Assembly (NCBI RefSeq): GCF_010093345.1
Contig: NZ_PDWT01000010.1
Location: 1-64,000 of the forward strand
From: Pseudoxanthomonas yeongjuensis
Lineage (GTDB): Bacteria; Pseudomonadota; Gammaproteobacteria; Xanthomonadales; Xanthomonadaceae
Direction of reading: 5' to 3'
DNA length: 64,000 bases
A model generated the notes under the pieces. The model searched no databases, was not told the DNA's origin, and saw only the letters and a list, made by a program, of their open reading frames with translations. The translations under genes were made by a program, and so were the position numbers. Shown here one piece after another: positions 27,664 through 37,493 of this stretch (position 1 is the first letter of the stretch; the number at the start of each line of letters is the position of its first letter).

Positions 27664-27744
27664 GAGCGCCCCTGGGGCGCGATGCCTTTCGGCCCGCATC
27701 CACCGATCCCGACGAAGAGCATCGCGGGCAAGGCCCGCTCCTAC
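27660..27744. repeat. GTAG palindromic pair, arms B...A', abutting the RAYT gene
   Basis: GTAG at 27660-27663 contains the RAYT stop codon. The left arm core is CCTGGGG rather than CCTTGGG. The spacer is the reverse complement of the one in the 905-988 element in part (GCCCGCATCCACCGATCCCG). Confidence 0.9.
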
Positions 27745-27753
27745 GGAGGGGTT

Positions 27754-27827
27754 GTAGGAGCGCCCCTTGGGCGCGATGCCCTTCGGCCAGACCGCGCAGG
27801 AGCATCGCGGGCAAGGCCCGCTCCTAC
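27754..27827. repeat. GTAG palindromic pair, arms B...A', supplies the Nudix-ThiE stop
   Basis: It follows the previous pair after 9 nt. Its right end CTAC, read on the reverse strand, is the GTAG that contains the TAG stop of the Nudix-ThiE gene. Confidence 0.9.
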
Positions 27828-28783
27828 AAGGACGGCCACAGGCCGCGGATGGCGGCGATGCCCTGGGCGCCGTGCTGGCGTGCCTGGCCGAGGTACGCGG
27901 GGGTGAGGCCGCCGATGGCGTAGATCGGCAGGGAAACCGATTCGCGCAGCCGGGCGAAGCCTTCCCAGCCCAATACCTCGCCACCGGCATGGCTGGCGGT
28001 GGCCAGCACGCTGCCGACCACGGCGAAGTCGCAGTCGAGCGCCTCGGCCATCTTCAGCTCGCTGGCATCGTGGCAGGACGCGGCAACCGCGGCGTCGGCA
28101 GCCAGCGGACGTGCAGAAAGTCCGGACAGTTGCGCGGCGCGCAGATGCACGCCGACGCCCAGTTCGCGGGCCAGTTCGATATCGCCGTTGACCAGCACTT
28201 CGACCCCGGTCCTGCGGCAAAGCGCGACCGCTGCGGTCACCAGCTGCCGCCAGCGCGGTTGCGCGTGCAGGCCCGGCGCGCGCAACTGCACCCGTCCGAT
28301 GCCGCCGGACTTCAATGCCTGCGCCAGGCCCGCCAGCCAGGCCGCGTCGTCGGCGCCAGGCTCCGGCGTCACCAGGTAGCGGTCGGGCTGGCGCAGCGCC
28401 GCCACCACCGGGCGATCGGCGGGCGGCATGGGGTAGCGGGAAAGTTTCTCCGGCGCCACCCAGGCCAGGGCCTGGCCTTCGATCCCGCGCGGCGTGCCCT
28501 GCCACGCGACCACGTGGCGCACGTCCAGGCGCAGGCGCTTGTCCGGATATTGCTGGGGTACCTCGATCAGCGGCGGCCCCACCTTCACGGTGATGCCGAG
28601 TTCTTCCTGCAGCTCGCGGACCAGCGCGTCTTCCGGCGATTCGCCCGGCTCGCGCTTGCCGCCGGGGAATTCCCACAATCCGGCCAGGTCGCGGCCGTCG
28701 GTACGACGCGCCAGCAGGATGCGTCCGCGTGCATCGGTGATGGCCGCGGCGACGACGTGGATGGAGCGCAGGGAATCAGGCAT
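27824..28783 (-). CDS. Nudix hydrolase fused to thiamine-phosphate-synthase-like domain
   Basis: Protein of 319 aa. Residues 1-130 form a MutT-type Nudix domain with the box GGKREPGESPEDALVRELQEE(L). Residues about 145-319 are a ThiE-like TIM barrel with VQLRAPGL, VLVNGDIELARELGVGVHL, DFAVVGSVLATASH and IYAIGGLTPAYLGQA. This fusion is known in gammaproteobacteria, where the Nudix part is taken as an 8-oxo-dGTP cleaner and the ThiE part has uncertain activity. The stop TAG comes from the adjacent palindromic element. Confidence 0.88.
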   Translation of the reverse strand: MPDSLRSIHVVAAAITDARGRILLARRTDGRDLAGLWEFPGGKREPGESPEDALVRELQEELGITVKVGPPLIEVPQQYPDKRLRLDVRHVVAWQGTPRGIEGQALAWVAPEKLSRYPMPPADRPVVAALRQPDRYLVTPEPGADDAAWLAGLAQALKSGGIGRVQLRAPGLHAQPRWRQLVTAAVALCRRTGVEVLVNGDIELARELGVGVHLRAAQLSGLSARPLAADAAVAASCHDASELKMAEALDCDFAVVGSVLATASHAGGEVLGWEGFARLRESVSLPIYAIGGLTPAYLGQARQHGAQGIAAIRGLWPSL

Positions 28784-28845
28784 GCCCGGAGCTTGCCGGG
28801 AATCGGGCGCCGAACGCAAATCGATCGCCGCAACATCGCCCGTCC

Positions 28846-28917
28846 GTAGGAGCGCCCCTTGGGCGCGATGCCCTTCGGTCTGACCGCGCAGGCATCGCGG
28901 GCAAGGCCCGCTCCTAC
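28846..28917. repeat. GTAG palindromic pair, arms B...A'
   Basis: It lies 62 nt upstream of the Nudix-ThiE start. Its spacer TTCGGTCTGACCGCGCAGG closely matches the spacers of the pairs at 27754 and 28927. Confidence 0.88.
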
Positions 28918-28926
28918 GAAGCGGGT

Positions 28927-29000
28927 GTAGGAGCGCCCCTTGGGCGCGATGCCCTTCGGCCAGACCGCGCAGGAGCATCGCGGGCAAGGCCCGCTCCTAC
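28927..29000. repeat. GTAG palindromic pair, arms B...A'
   Basis: It follows the previous pair after 9 nt and ends 8 nt before the secA stop codon. Confidence 0.88.
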
Positions 29001-29008
29001 ATCACCGG

Positions 29009-31741
29009 TCAGCTCAACTGGCCGTGGCAGTGCTTGAACTTCTTGCCGCTGCCGCAGGGGCATGGATCGTTGCGGCCGACCTTGGGACCGTCGCGCACGA
29101 CCGGGGAGAAACCGAGTTGCGCGGCTTCGACGTCGGCCGCTTCCTCATCGGCGCTGTAACCGCCGGCTTCCTGGTGCTGGAACTGCAGCTGCTGCTCGCG
29201 GGCCACGGCCAGGCGCCGCTCCTCGGCTTCCAGCGCGGCCACTTCCTCTTCGCTGCGGATGCGCACGCGGGCGAGGATGGTCACCACCTCGCGCTTGACC
29301 TTTTCCAGCATGTCCGAGAACAGCTCGAAGGCCTCCTTCTTGTATTCCTGCTTCGGCTGCTTCTGCGCATAGCCGCGCAGGTGGATGCCCTGGCGCAGGT
29401 AATCCATGCTGGCCAGGTGCTCCTTCCAGCTCTTGTCGAGCACGGTGAGCATGATGTGCTTCTCCAGCGAGCGCATGGTCTCCGGGCCAAGCTGCGCTTC
29501 CTTCTCGTCGAAGTGCGCGGTCATCGCTTCCTGCACGCGGCGGCTGATGGCCTCGGCGTCCAGCTCCTCGGTTTCCGTCGGCCAGCGCGTGACCGGCAGC
29601 GACAGGCCGGCCTCCACCGCCAGCTCCTGCTCCAGTCCCTGCAGGTCCCACTGCTCGTCCACCGAGTTCGGCGGCACGAAGCGCGCGACCAGGTCCTCGA
29701 CCACGTCGCCGCGGATGCCGTCGATGTTGTCCTTGACCGATTCGGCGTCCAGCAGTTCGTCGCGCTGGCTGTAGATCACCTTGCGCTGGTCGTTGTTGAC
29801 GTCGTCGAAGTCGAGCAGGTTCTTGCGGATGTCGAAGTTGTGCGCTTCGACCTTGCGCTGCGCCTTCTCGATCTGGCGGCTGACCAGCTTGTCCTCGATG
29901 ACGTCGTCTTCCTTCATGCCGATCAGCTTCATCGCCTTCTGCACCCAGTCGGAGGCGAAGATGCGCATCAGGTTGTCTTCGAGCGACAGGTAGAAGCGCG
30001 AGGAGCCCGGGTCGCCCTGGCGGCCGGAACGGCCGCGCAGCTGGTTGTCGATGCGGCGCGATTCGTGGCGTTCGGTACCGACGATGTGCAGGCCGCCAGC
30101 GGCCTTGACCTGGTCGTGGCGCTGCTGCCATTCGGCCTTGACCTTGGCGCGGTCGGCATCGCTGGCATCTTCCGGCAATTGTTCCAGCGCCGCTTCCAGC
30201 GAGCCGCCGAGGACGATGTCGGTGCCGCGGCCGGCCATGTTGGTGGCGATGGTGATCGCCCCGGGCATGCCGGCATTGGCGACGATCTGCGCTTCGCGCT
30301 CATGCTGCTTGGCGTTGAGCACTTCATGGGCCACGCCGGCCTTGCTCAGGTGCTCGGACAGCAGCTCGGAGGTCTCGATCGAGGTGGTGCCGACCAGCGC
30401 CGGCTGGCCGCGCGCGTAGCAATCCTGGATGTCGGCCAGCACCGCGTTGAACTTGCCGGTGCGGTTGAGGAACACCTGGTCGGGCGAATCCTTGCGCACG
30501 GTCGGGCGATTGGTCGGGATGACGATCACTTCCAGGCCGTAGATGCTCTGGAATTCGAACGCTTCGGTATCGGCCGTGCCGGTCATGCCGGACAGCTTCT
30601 TGTACATGCGGAACAGGTTCTGGAAGGTGATGCTGGCCAGGGTCTGGTTCTCGCGCTGGACCGGCACGCCTTCCTTCGCCTCGACCGCCTGGTGCAGGCC
30701 GTCGGACCAGCGGCGCCCGGTGAGGGTGCGGCCGGTGAATTCGTCGACGATGATCACTTCGCCATCGCGCACGATGTAATCGACGTCGCGCTGGTAGATG
30801 GCGTGGCCGCGCAGGGCGGCGTTGAGGTGGTGGACCACGCTCAGGTTGTTGGCGCCGTACAGGCTGTCCTGCTCGTCCTTGAGGATGCCGGCTTCGCGCA
30901 GCAGTTCCTCGGCGTGCTGCATGCCCTCTTCGGACAGGTGCACCTGCTTGCCTTTCTCGTCGACCCAGTAGTCGCCCTCGCCTTCCTCGGTTTCCTGCTT
31001 GATCAGCTTGGGCACGATGCGGTTGACGCGGATGTACAGTTCCGGCGATTCGTCGGCCGGGCCGGAGATGATCAGCGGGGTGCGCGCTTCGTCGATCAGG
31101 ATCGAGTCGACTTCGTCGACGATGGCGTAATGCAGGCCGCGCTGGTAGCGGTCCTCGCGCGACATCGCCATGTTGTCGCGCAGGTAGTCGAAACCGAATT
31201 CGTTGTTGGTGCCGTAGGTGATGTCGGCGGCATAGGCCTCGCGTTTGTCGCCGTGCGGCATGCCCGGGTAGACCACGCCGACGCTCATGCCCAGCCAGCC
31301 GTACAGCTTGCCCATCCACGCGGCGTCGCGTCGCGCCAGGTAGTCGTTGACGGTGACCACGTGCACGCCCTTTCCTTCCAGCGCGTTCAAGTACACCGGA
31401 AGCGTGGCCACCAGGGTCTTGCCTTCGCCGGTGCGCATCTCGGCGATCTTGCCCAGGTGCAGGACCATGCCACCGATCAGCTGCACGTCGTAATGGCGCA
31501 TACCCAGCACGCGGCGCGAGGCTTCGCGGCACACGGCGAAGGCTTCGGGCAGGATCTTGTCCAGCGCTTCGCCGTCGGCGATGCGCTTCTGCATTTCGGG
31601 GGTCTTGGCCTTCAGCGCTTCGTCGGAGAGCTTTTCAAGCTCCGGTTCCAGCGCGTTGATCTTGCCGACGCTGCGCTGGAGCTGCTTGAGCAGGCGTTCG
31701 TTGCGACTACCAAATACACGGGTGAGCAGACTGTTGATCAT
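29009..31741 (-). CDS. secA: SecA, preprotein translocase ATPase
   Basis: Motor ATPase that drives proteins through SecYEG. The protein of 910 aa has NBD1 with Walker [15 protein letters not shown] and [15 protein letters not shown], the preprotein cross-linking domain, and NBD2 with GTDIVLGG and [20 protein letters not shown]. The C-terminal zinc motif is [15 protein letters not shown], which binds SecB and phospholipid. The start is ATG at 31741. A perfect hairpin lies in its leader. Antisense frames covering the whole gene are composition shadows. Confidence 0.98.
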   Translation of the reverse strand: MINSLLTRVFGSRNERLLKQLQRSVGKINALEPELEKLSDEALKAKTPEMQKRIADGEALDKILPEAFAVCREASRRVLGMRHYDVQLIGGMVLHLGKIAEMRTGEGKTLVATLPVYLNALEGKGVHVVTVNDYLARRDAAWMGKLYGWLGMSVGVVYPGMPHGDKREAYAADITYGTNNEFGFDYLRDNMAMSREDRYQRGLHYAIVDEVDSILIDEARTPLIISGPADESPELYIRVNRIVPKLIKQETEEGEGDYWVDEKGKQVHLSEEGMQHAEELLREAGILKDEQDSLYGANNLSVVHHLNAALRGHAIYQRDVDYIVRDGEVIIVDEFTGRTLTGRRWSDGLHQAVEAKEGVPVQRENQTLASITFQNLFRMYKKLSGMTGTADTEAFEFQSIYGLEVIVIPTNRPTVRKDSPDQVFLNRTGKFNAVLADIQDCYARGQPALVGTTSIETSELLSEHLSKAGVAHEVLNAKQHEREAQIVANAGMPGAITIATNMAGRGTDIVLGGSLEAALEQLPEDASDADRAKVKAEWQQRHDQVKAAGGLHIVGTERHESRRIDNQLRGRSGRQGDPGSSRFYLSLEDNLMRIFASDWVQKAMKLIGMKEDDVIEDKLVSRQIEKAQRKVEAHNFDIRKNLLDFDDVNNDQRKVIYSQRDELLDAESVKDNIDGIRGDVVEDLVARFVPPNSVDEQWDLQGLEQELAVEAGLSLPVTRWPTETEELDAEAISRRVQEAMTAHFDEKEAQLGPETMRSLEKHIMLTVLDKSWKEHLASMDYLRQGIHLRGYAQKQPKQEYKKEAFELFSDMLEKVKREVVTILARVRIRSEEEVAALEAEERRLAVAREQQLQFQHQEAGGYSADEEAADVEAAQLGFSPVVRDGPKVGRNDPCPCGSGKKFKHCHGQLS

Positions 31742-31807
31742 GTAGGGAACCGGATTGGGAAGGAGCGTGGGGCGCGGCCGGCGGCCTGGTGCCCGCTTCC
31801 GCCGCCC

Positions 31808-31854
31808 AAAACGAAACAGGGCGCAACGCGCCCTGTCGGCAACACACCATTGTA
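31808..31854 (-). promoter_or_regulatory. secA leader: TACAAT -10 box and perfect hairpin with T-rich tail
   Basis: On the reverse strand, TACAAT (31854-31849) precedes a perfect 9-bp stem ACAGGGCGC-GTT-GCGCCCTGT (31836-31816), then TTCGTTTT. The hairpin looks like a terminator for upstream M23 transcripts, with secA then started from this -10 box, or like a 5' stem-loop on the secA message. No good -35 is visible. Confidence 0.5.
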
Positions 31855-31896
31855 GCTTGGGGCGGCCCCCAGGGAATCAAGGCGTCGCCCTTGTGC

Positions 31897-31979
31897 GTAG
31901 GAGCGGGCCTTGCCCGCGATGCTTTTGACGGCCATCTGACCGAAGAGCGAAGAGCATCGCGCCCAAGGGGCGCTCCTAC
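31897..31979. repeat. GTAG palindromic pair, arms A...B'
   Basis: It lies between the M23 peptidase gene and the secA leader. Its right end is 9 nt from the peptidase stop codon. Confidence 0.88.
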
Positions 31980-31988
31980 GGGAATCGT

Positions 31989-32939
31989 TCAGCCGCGCCT
32001 GATCTTGCCGACCGGGGTCGGACCGTCGCCGAGGAACTTGCGCGGGTTGACCACGCGCCCGTTTTCCCAGACCTCGAAATGCACGTGCGCGCCGGTGGAG
32101 CGACCGGTCGAGCCGGCCTTGGCGATCTCCTGGCCCACCCGCACCAGGTCGCCCACGCGCACGACCAGACGTGAGTTGTGCGCGTAGCGGGTGACGTAGC
32201 CGTTGCCGTGGTCGACGTCGACCACGTTGCCGTAGCCGCTCTTGACTCCGGCGAAGCTGACTACGCCGTCGGCCACGGCCAGCACCGGATCGCCGACGCT
32301 GGCCTTGAAATCGATGCCCTTGTGGAACGCGCCACCGCCGCCGAACGGATCGGCACGGCCGCCGAAACCGGAGGTGATGTAGCTGTTGACGATGGGCATG
32401 CGCGACGGGGTCGCGTTCTTGTCCAGCTCGCGATTGAACAGCAGCGCCTCAAGCACCGACAACTGCTTGCCGGAAGCGGCGAACTGGCGTTCCAGCTGGT
32501 CCACGCCCGCATTCAATGCCTGCGGGGCCATGTCGTAGGCCTTGTCGTTGCCGCCGACGCCGACCGGCTCGTTGAAATCGAATTCGCCGTCCTGCAGCTG
32601 GCCGACCCGGGTCAGGCGTTCGCCCAGCGCGTTGAGGCGGTTGGCCTGGGCCTGCAGCTCGCCCAGGCGCGCGGCCATGGCGTTGACTTCCTGCTGGGCG
32701 CCGCGGCGCACCTGGTCCAGTTGCGCCTGCTGCTTGTCGGCCTTGGCCTGCAGCAGCGAGACCTGGGCCATGCCGGCGGCGCTGCGCACGCCCGCGCCCA
32801 GGAGCAGGCCGGTGAAGAGGAGGATTCCCGCGCTGGCGAGCGGGCGCGAGTGAATGAATCCACGTACCTGGCCCGAGGCGTTGGTTCGCGCGTGCGCCAA
32901 CCGGGTGCGTGAATTGTTTACGATGGTCTGGAAAGTCAT
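31989..32939 (-). CDS. M23-family (LytM) metallopeptidase, membrane-anchored
   Basis: Protein of 316 aa with an N-terminal membrane helix (PLASAGILLFTGLLLGAGV, about 36-54), a coiled coil (SLLQAKADKQQAQLDQVRRG onward), and a C-terminal LytM domain with zinc ligands in FHKGIDF and GAHVHFEVWENG. It should act on peptidoglycan in the periplasm as a hydrolase or an amidase activator. HxxxD and HxH are both present, so it may be active. Located upstream of secA, divergent from dciA with only 8 nt between start codons. Confidence 0.9.
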   Translation of the reverse strand: MTFQTIVNNSRTRLAHARTNASGQVRGFIHSRPLASAGILLFTGLLLGAGVRSAAGMAQVSLLQAKADKQQAQLDQVRRGAQQEVNAMAARLGELQAQANRLNALGERLTRVGQLQDGEFDFNEPVGVGGNDKAYDMAPQALNAGVDQLERQFAASGKQLSVLEALLFNRELDKNATPSRMPIVNSYITSGFGGRADPFGGGGAFHKGIDFKASVGDPVLAVADGVVSFAGVKSGYGNVVDVDHGNGYVTRYAHNSRLVVRVGDLVRVGQEIAKAGSTGRSTGAHVHFEVWENGRVVNPRKFLGDGPTPVGKIRRG

Positions 32940-32947
32940 GGATACCG

Positions 32948-33448
32948 ATGTCTGATTCGAAGTCCCCACCGCGTCGTGCTTCATCGCCACAGCCCGCCTT
33001 GCGGGCTGCGATGTCCGATGCCGCCACCGACCCGGTGCGCCATGCCCTGTGGCTCGACGCGATGGAACAGTTGCTTCGCCCCTGTCTGCCGCCTGCCCTT
33101 GCGCCCCACTGCAAGCTGGGGAACGTGACCGGCGGAAAACTCGTTTTTATCGTCGATTCACCGGTGTGGCACGCCAAATTGCGACTTGCCGCACCCGAGC
33201 TGATCAACTTGGCCCGATCCGTCGGGTTTGCAGCCACCGAGGTGGTTGCGAAGACTACGACTGCACCTTTCCAGCGGCCCCCACCGGCCGGACTTGCGGT
33301 CAAACCCATGTCGGAAGCTGCACGCAATGCACTCAAAGCCGCCTTGGCATCCCTGGACGACCCCACATCGGACGATTCCGACTCCGTGGGGTCCACCGGA
33401 GGCAACAAGCCTCTTCCTGAGCACCGGGGCGGCCGGGCCAAACGTTGA
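32948..33448 (+). CDS. dciA: DciA-like DUF721 protein
   Basis: Protein of 166 aa with the DUF721/RUB core: LAPHCKLGNVTGGKLVFIVDSPVWHAKLRLAAPELINLAR. DciA proteins replace DnaC as loaders of the replicative helicase DnaB in bacteria that lack DnaC. The location next to lpxC/secA is common in proteobacteria. The start ATG at 32948 is chosen since earlier codons would overlap the divergent peptidase. The N- and C-terminal tails are Pro/Ser-rich and probably disordered. Confidence 0.8.
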   Translation: MSDSKSPPRRASSPQPALRAAMSDAATDPVRHALWLDAMEQLLRPCLPPALAPHCKLGNVTGGKLVFIVDSPVWHAKLRLAAPELINLARSVGFAATEVVAKTTTAPFQRPPPAGLAVKPMSEAARNALKAALASLDDPTSDDSDSVGSTGGNKPLPEHRGGRAKR

Positions 33449-33595
33449 ATCCGGCGCGCACAGGCCGAAGCATGGTACCGGCGAAGGGCAATGCGTTCGT
33501 TAGCTGAAAGTTAAATTATTGTAAATTCAGGGACTTGAAGGCAGTCCGGGTTCACAGTTCGGACCATGCTGCAGGTCCGGGGCAGCGGGTGCCGC

Positions 33596-34510
33596 TCAGA
33601 CGGCCAGCACGGGGCTGGCGTAAACCACCGGGGCCGGGCCGGCCGTGGATTCGAAAGTGACTTCTTCCCAGGCCGAGCGGTCGGCCATCAACGCCCGCAC
33701 CAGCTTGTTGTTGAGCGCGTGGCCCGACTTGAAGCCTTCATAGGCGCCGAGGATCGGATGCCCGGCCAGGTACAGATCGCCGATCGCGTCGAGGATCTTG
33801 TGGCGCACGAATTCGTCGGTGTAGCGCAGGCCGTCGTCGTTGAGCACGCGGAATTCGTCCAGGACGATGGCGTTGTCCATCGAGCCGCCCAGACCGAGGT
33901 TGCGCTCGCGCATGTATTCCAGGTCGCGCATGAAGCCGAAGGTGCGGGCCCGCGCGACTTCCTTGGTATAGGCGGCGGTGGAGAATTCGATCTCCGCCCG
34001 GGACTCAGAGGCCGGGATCATGGGATGGTCGAACTGCACGGTGAAGCCGACCTTGAAGCCGTCGTAGGGCACGAAGCTGGCGATCTTGTCGCCGTCGCGT
34101 ACTTCCACCGGATGCTTGATGCGGATGAAGCGCTTGGGCGCGGCCTGTTCGACCACGCCGGCGGACTGCAGCAGGAACACGAACGGACCGGCCGAACCGT
34201 CCATGATCGGCAGTTCGGCCGAGGACAGTTCCACATAGGCGTTGTCGACACCCAGGCCGGCCATCGCCGACATCAGGTGCTCGACGGTCATGACCTTGGC
34301 CCCGTCGCGGCTCAGGCCGGTGCACAGGGTGGTTTCGCTGACCAGTTCGGCGCTGGCGGGGATTTCCACCACCGGATCCAGGTCGACGCGGCGGAACACG
34401 ATGCCGCAGTCCACCGCTGCCGGACGCAAGGTCATGTAGACCTTTTCCCCGCTATGCAGACCCACGCCGGTGGCGCGGATCACATTCTTGAGGGTGCGCT
34501 GCTGGGTCAT
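33596..34510 (-). CDS. lpxC: UDP-3-O-acyl-N-acetylglucosamine deacetylase
   Basis: Committed step of lipid A synthesis; zinc-dependent cytosolic deacetylase. The protein of 304 aa begins [24 protein letters not shown]. Zinc and catalytic motifs are [21 protein letters not shown] and [18 protein letters not shown]. Its own promoter and the terminator behind ftsZ make it a separate unit from the dcw operon. Confidence 0.98.
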   Translation of the reverse strand: MTQQRTLKNVIRATGVGLHSGEKVYMTLRPAAVDCGIVFRRVDLDPVVEIPASAELVSETTLCTGLSRDGAKVMTVEHLMSAMAGLGVDNAYVELSSAELPIMDGSAGPFVFLLQSAGVVEQAAPKRFIRIKHPVEVRDGDKIASFVPYDGFKVGFTVQFDHPMIPASESRAEIEFSTAAYTKEVARARTFGFMRDLEYMRERNLGLGGSMDNAIVLDEFRVLNDDGLRYTDEFVRHKILDAIGDLYLAGHPILGAYEGFKSGHALNNKLVRALMADRSAWEEVTFESTAGPAPVVYASPVLAV

Positions 34511-34550
34511 TCGGTGGGGAGGCCGGGAGTCGCGAAGCGAACAGTGCGCG

Positions 34551-34579
34551 AGATTAGCACGGAGGTGCCTGAATCTTAA
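34551..34579 (-). promoter_or_regulatory. Sigma-70 promoter of lpxC
   Basis: On the reverse strand, TTAAGA and TAATCT are spaced by 17 nt, with an extended -10 TG (GTGCTAATCT), 40 nt before the lpxC ATG. Confidence 0.6.
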
Positions 34580-34636
34580 CGGAAGAATTGGTCTGTCTCA
34601 TGCCTGAAACACTGGTGTGGCATGGCTGGCCGGGGC

Positions 34637-34667
34637 AAAAACCTGCCGGGCCGAACGGGCCCGGCAG
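34637..34667 (-). terminator. Rho-independent terminator downstream of ftsZ
   Basis: The perfect 10-bp stem CTGCCGGGCC/GGCCCGGCAG with a 5-nt loop is followed on the reverse strand by GTTTTT. It should end the dcw operon before lpxC. Confidence 0.8.
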
Positions 34668-34883
34668 CAAGGGGACATGGCAGTGTCTTACTCAACCTCC
34701 TCCTTGCGGTGGAAGGCGGGAAGGCGGCTCCGCCGGGGCTATCGGGATTCCGTTGCTGTTCGACGTCCAATGCAAGGGAAGCCTGCACTCGACATTTCAC
34801 TGCAACGCACCCACATCGACTCCGGCCTACTCCTCCCCAACCCTCCCCTGCTTCGCAAGGGAGGGGGCTGTTTCAGGGCTGAA

Positions 34884-36134
34884 TCAATCCGCCTGGCGGC
34901 GCAGGAACGCCGGGATATCCAGGTAGTCGCCGGGCAGATCGGCCACGGCCGGCGTCGAGGACGGGGCCGGGGACGACTCCGCGCTGCCGCGGCGAAGGCC
35001 CATGCCCATGCCCAGGCCGCCGACCGCGGTGGCGACCGCATCGGTATTGGCGTTGGCGTCGTACAGCGGCATGCCAGTGGTGGCGTCGCGGACCAGCTTG
35101 ATCGGCGCACGCATAGGCTCGCGCATGCCTCCGGCGAGATCGCTGCCACGGCCGACCGGCTGGCGCGCCGCGACCCGGTTGAGGCCGGTGGCGACCACGG
35201 TCACGCGCACCTCGTCCTGCATGTCCGGATCCAGCACCGTGCCCAGCACGACGGTCGCGTCCTCGGCGGCGAAGCCCTCGATGGTGCGGCCCACTTCATC
35301 GAACTCGGCCATGGTGAAGTCGGGGCCGGCGGTGATGTTGACCAGGATGCCGTTGGCGCCGGACAGGTTGACGTCGTCGAGCAACGGGTTCTGGATGGCG
35401 GCCTCGGCGGCGGCCTGGGCGCGGTCGTCGCCGCGCGCCGAACCGGTGCCCATCATGGCCAGGCCCATCTCGCTCATCACCGTGCGCACGTCGGCGAAGT
35501 CGACGTTGATCAGGCCCGGACGCACGATCAGGTCGGCGATGCCCTGCACCGCGCCGAGCAGCACGTCGTTGGCGGCGCGGAAGGCCTGGATCATGGTCGC
35601 GTTGCGGCCCAGCACGGTGATCAGCTTCTCATTGGGAATGGTGATCAGCGAATCGCAGTGGTGGCTGAGTTCCTCGATGCCCTTCAGTGCGACCTGCATG
35701 CGCCGGCGGCCTTCGAACGGGAATGGTTTCGTGACCACGGCAACGGTCAGGATGCCCATTTCCTTGGCGAGCTGGGCCACCACCGGCGCGGCGCCGGTGC
35801 CGGTGCCGCCACCCATGCCGGCGGTGATGAACACCATGTCGGCGCCGTCCAGCGCGGCGATGATGCGCTCGCGATCCTCGAGCGCGGCCTGGCGGCCGAC
35901 TTCCGGATTCGCGCCCGCGCCCAGGCCCTTGGTGACATTGCCGCCGAGTTGCAGTTGGGTTTTCGCGCCGCAATTGTTGATGGCCTGCGAGTCGGTGTTG
36001 GCGGTGACGAATTCAACGCCTTCCACGCTGCTGCTGACCATGTGCGCGACCGCGTTGCCGCCGCCGCCGCCGACGCCGATGACCTTGATCACCGCGTTCG
36101 GAGCCATCCTTTCAACCAGTTCGAAATGTGCCAT
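34884..36134 (-). CDS. ftsZ: FtsZ, tubulin-like cell division GTPase
   Basis: Forms the Z ring. The protein of 416 aa has the tubulin signature [25 protein letters not shown] near the start, and T7-loop residues [11 protein letters not shown]. The C-terminal conserved peptide ends [13 protein letters not shown], which binds FtsA and ZipA. It is the last dcw gene before the terminator and lies 123 nt after ftsA. Confidence 0.99.
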   Translation of the reverse strand: MAHFELVERMAPNAVIKVIGVGGGGGNAVAHMVSSSVEGVEFVTANTDSQAINNCGAKTQLQLGGNVTKGLGAGANPEVGRQAALEDRERIIAALDGADMVFITAGMGGGTGTGAAPVVAQLAKEMGILTVAVVTKPFPFEGRRRMQVALKGIEELSHHCDSLITIPNEKLITVLGRNATMIQAFRAANDVLLGAVQGIADLIVRPGLINVDFADVRTVMSEMGLAMMGTGSARGDDRAQAAAEAAIQNPLLDDVNLSGANGILVNITAGPDFTMAEFDEVGRTIEGFAAEDATVVLGTVLDPDMQDEVRVTVVATGLNRVAARQPVGRGSDLAGGMREPMRAPIKLVRDATTGMPLYDANANTDAVATAVGGLGMGMGLRRGSAESSPAPSSTPAVADLPGDYLDIPAFLRRQAD

Positions 36135-36257
36135 GTCCGTTGTCCTCTTAATAGTTATGTGTGTTTAGTTGCATCGGGGTGTCGCTCAATTCCCGTTATT
36201 TCCCTTCCCGCCTCACCCACCCGCGCCGTCGCGGATGCGCTTAACCCATTCGCGGCC

Positions 36258-37493
36258 TCAGAACTCGCCGCGGTACCAGTTCTTCAATTTGTTGAACAGC
36301 GTCCCTGCCTTGCCGGTCGGCAGCGACGGGCGCCGCGGGTGCTCGATCTGGCTGCCCATCAGCAGCAGGCCCACGCCGGTGGCGTGCACCGGGTTGCCGA
36401 CTACTTCACCCAGGCCGGTGACGTGCTGCGGGATGCCGATGCGCACCGGCATCTGCAGCATCTCCTCGGCCAGTTCGACCACGCCTTCCATCTTCGAAGC
36501 GCCGCCGGTGAGCACCATGCCGGCGCGCACCAGTTCCTCGAAACCGGAGCGGCGCAGTTCCGCCTGGACCATCTCGAAGATTTCCTCGTAGCGTCCCTGC
36601 ACCGCCTGCGCCAGCGAATGGCGCGGCAAGCGGCGCGGCGGGCGGTCGCCGACGCTGGGCACCTGGATGCTTTCCTCGGCAGTCGCCAGCTGCGCCAGCG
36701 CGCAGGCGTAGCGCACCTTGATCTGTTCGGCTTCCGGCGTGGGCGTGCGCAGCATGTGCGCGATGTCGTTGGTGACATGGTCGCCGGCGATCGGCAGCGA
36801 AGCGGTGTGGCAGATCGCGCCCTGCACGAACACGGCCAGGTCGGTGGTGCCCGCGCCCATGTCGACCAGGACCACGCCGAGCTCGCGCTCGTCGCTGGTC
36901 AGCACGGCGACGCTGGACGCCAGCGAGGACAGGATCAGGTCGTCGATCTGCAGCCCGCAGCGCTGCACGCACTTGCTGATGTTGGCCGCGGCCGACTGCG
37001 CGCAGACCACCAGGTGCGCGTGCACTTCCAGGCGCACGCCGGTCATGCCGACCGGGTTGCGGATGCCTTCCTGCGAATCGTCCAGCACGTATTCGCGCGG
37101 AATCGCGTGCAGGATCTTCTGGTCGGCGGGAATGGCCACGGCCTTGGCCGCTTCCAGCACCCGGTCCAGGTCGCCCCAGGTCACTTCGCCGTCGCGGATC
37201 GGGACGATGCCGGGCGAGTTCTTGCACTGCACGTGCGCGCCGGAGATGGACGCGTAGACCGAGCGGATCTCGCAGCCGGCCATCAGCTCGGCTTCCTCGA
37301 CCGCGCGCTGGATCGACTGCACCGTGGATTCGATGTCCACCACCACGCCGCGTTTGAGTCCACGCGATTCGTGCGAGCCGATGCCGATCACCTCGATCGG
37401 ATTGCCCGGCGAATATTCGCCGACCAGCGCGGTGACCTTGGAAGTGCCGATGTCGAGACCGACGATCAGCGATTTGTCGCCTTTCCTATTCAT
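36258..37493 (-). CDS. ftsA: FtsA, actin-like division protein
   Basis: Tethers FtsZ to the membrane. The protein of 411 aa has ATPase motifs LIVGLDIGTSKVTALVGE (phosphate 1), VVLVDMGAGTTDLAVF (phosphate 2) and LTGGASKMEGV (adenosine), plus the C-terminal amphipathic tail NKLKNWYRGEF for membrane binding. The start overlaps the ftsQ stop (ATGA). Confidence 0.98.
   Translation of the reverse strand: MNRKGDKSLIVGLDIGTSKVTALVGEYSPGNPIEVIGIGSHESRGLKRGVVVDIESTVQSIQRAVEEAELMAGCEIRSVYASISGAHVQCKNSPGIVPIRDGEVTWGDLDRVLEAAKAVAIPADQKILHAIPREYVLDDSQEGIRNPVGMTGVRLEVHAHLVVCAQSAAANISKCVQRCGLQIDDLILSSLASSVAVLTSDERELGVVLVDMGAGTTDLAVFVQGAICHTASLPIAGDHVTNDIAHMLRTPTPEAEQIKVRYACALAQLATAEESIQVPSVGDRPPRRLPRHSLAQAVQGRYEEIFEMVQAELRRSGFEELVRAGMVLTGGASKMEGVVELAEEMLQMPVRIGIPQHVTGLGEVVGNPVHATGVGLLLMGSQIEHPRRPSLPTGKAGTLFNKLKNWYRGEF

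Larger units (their letters stand above)
34511..34883. other. 373-nt gap between ftsZ and lpxC
   Basis: The gap contains the lpxC promoter, the ftsZ-side terminator and, at about 34680-34870, several C/T-rich and hairpin segments (CCCTCCCCTGCTTCGCAAGG, GGCGGCTCCGCC). I see no coding sequence here. Confidence 0.6.

Noticed and set aside
28940-31855. 971-codon open frame opposite secA
   Set aside because: Antisense frame in high-GC DNA (third-position bias). Its translation is low complexity, rich in Gly, Ala, His, Asp and Leu, while secA on the other strand is unmistakable.
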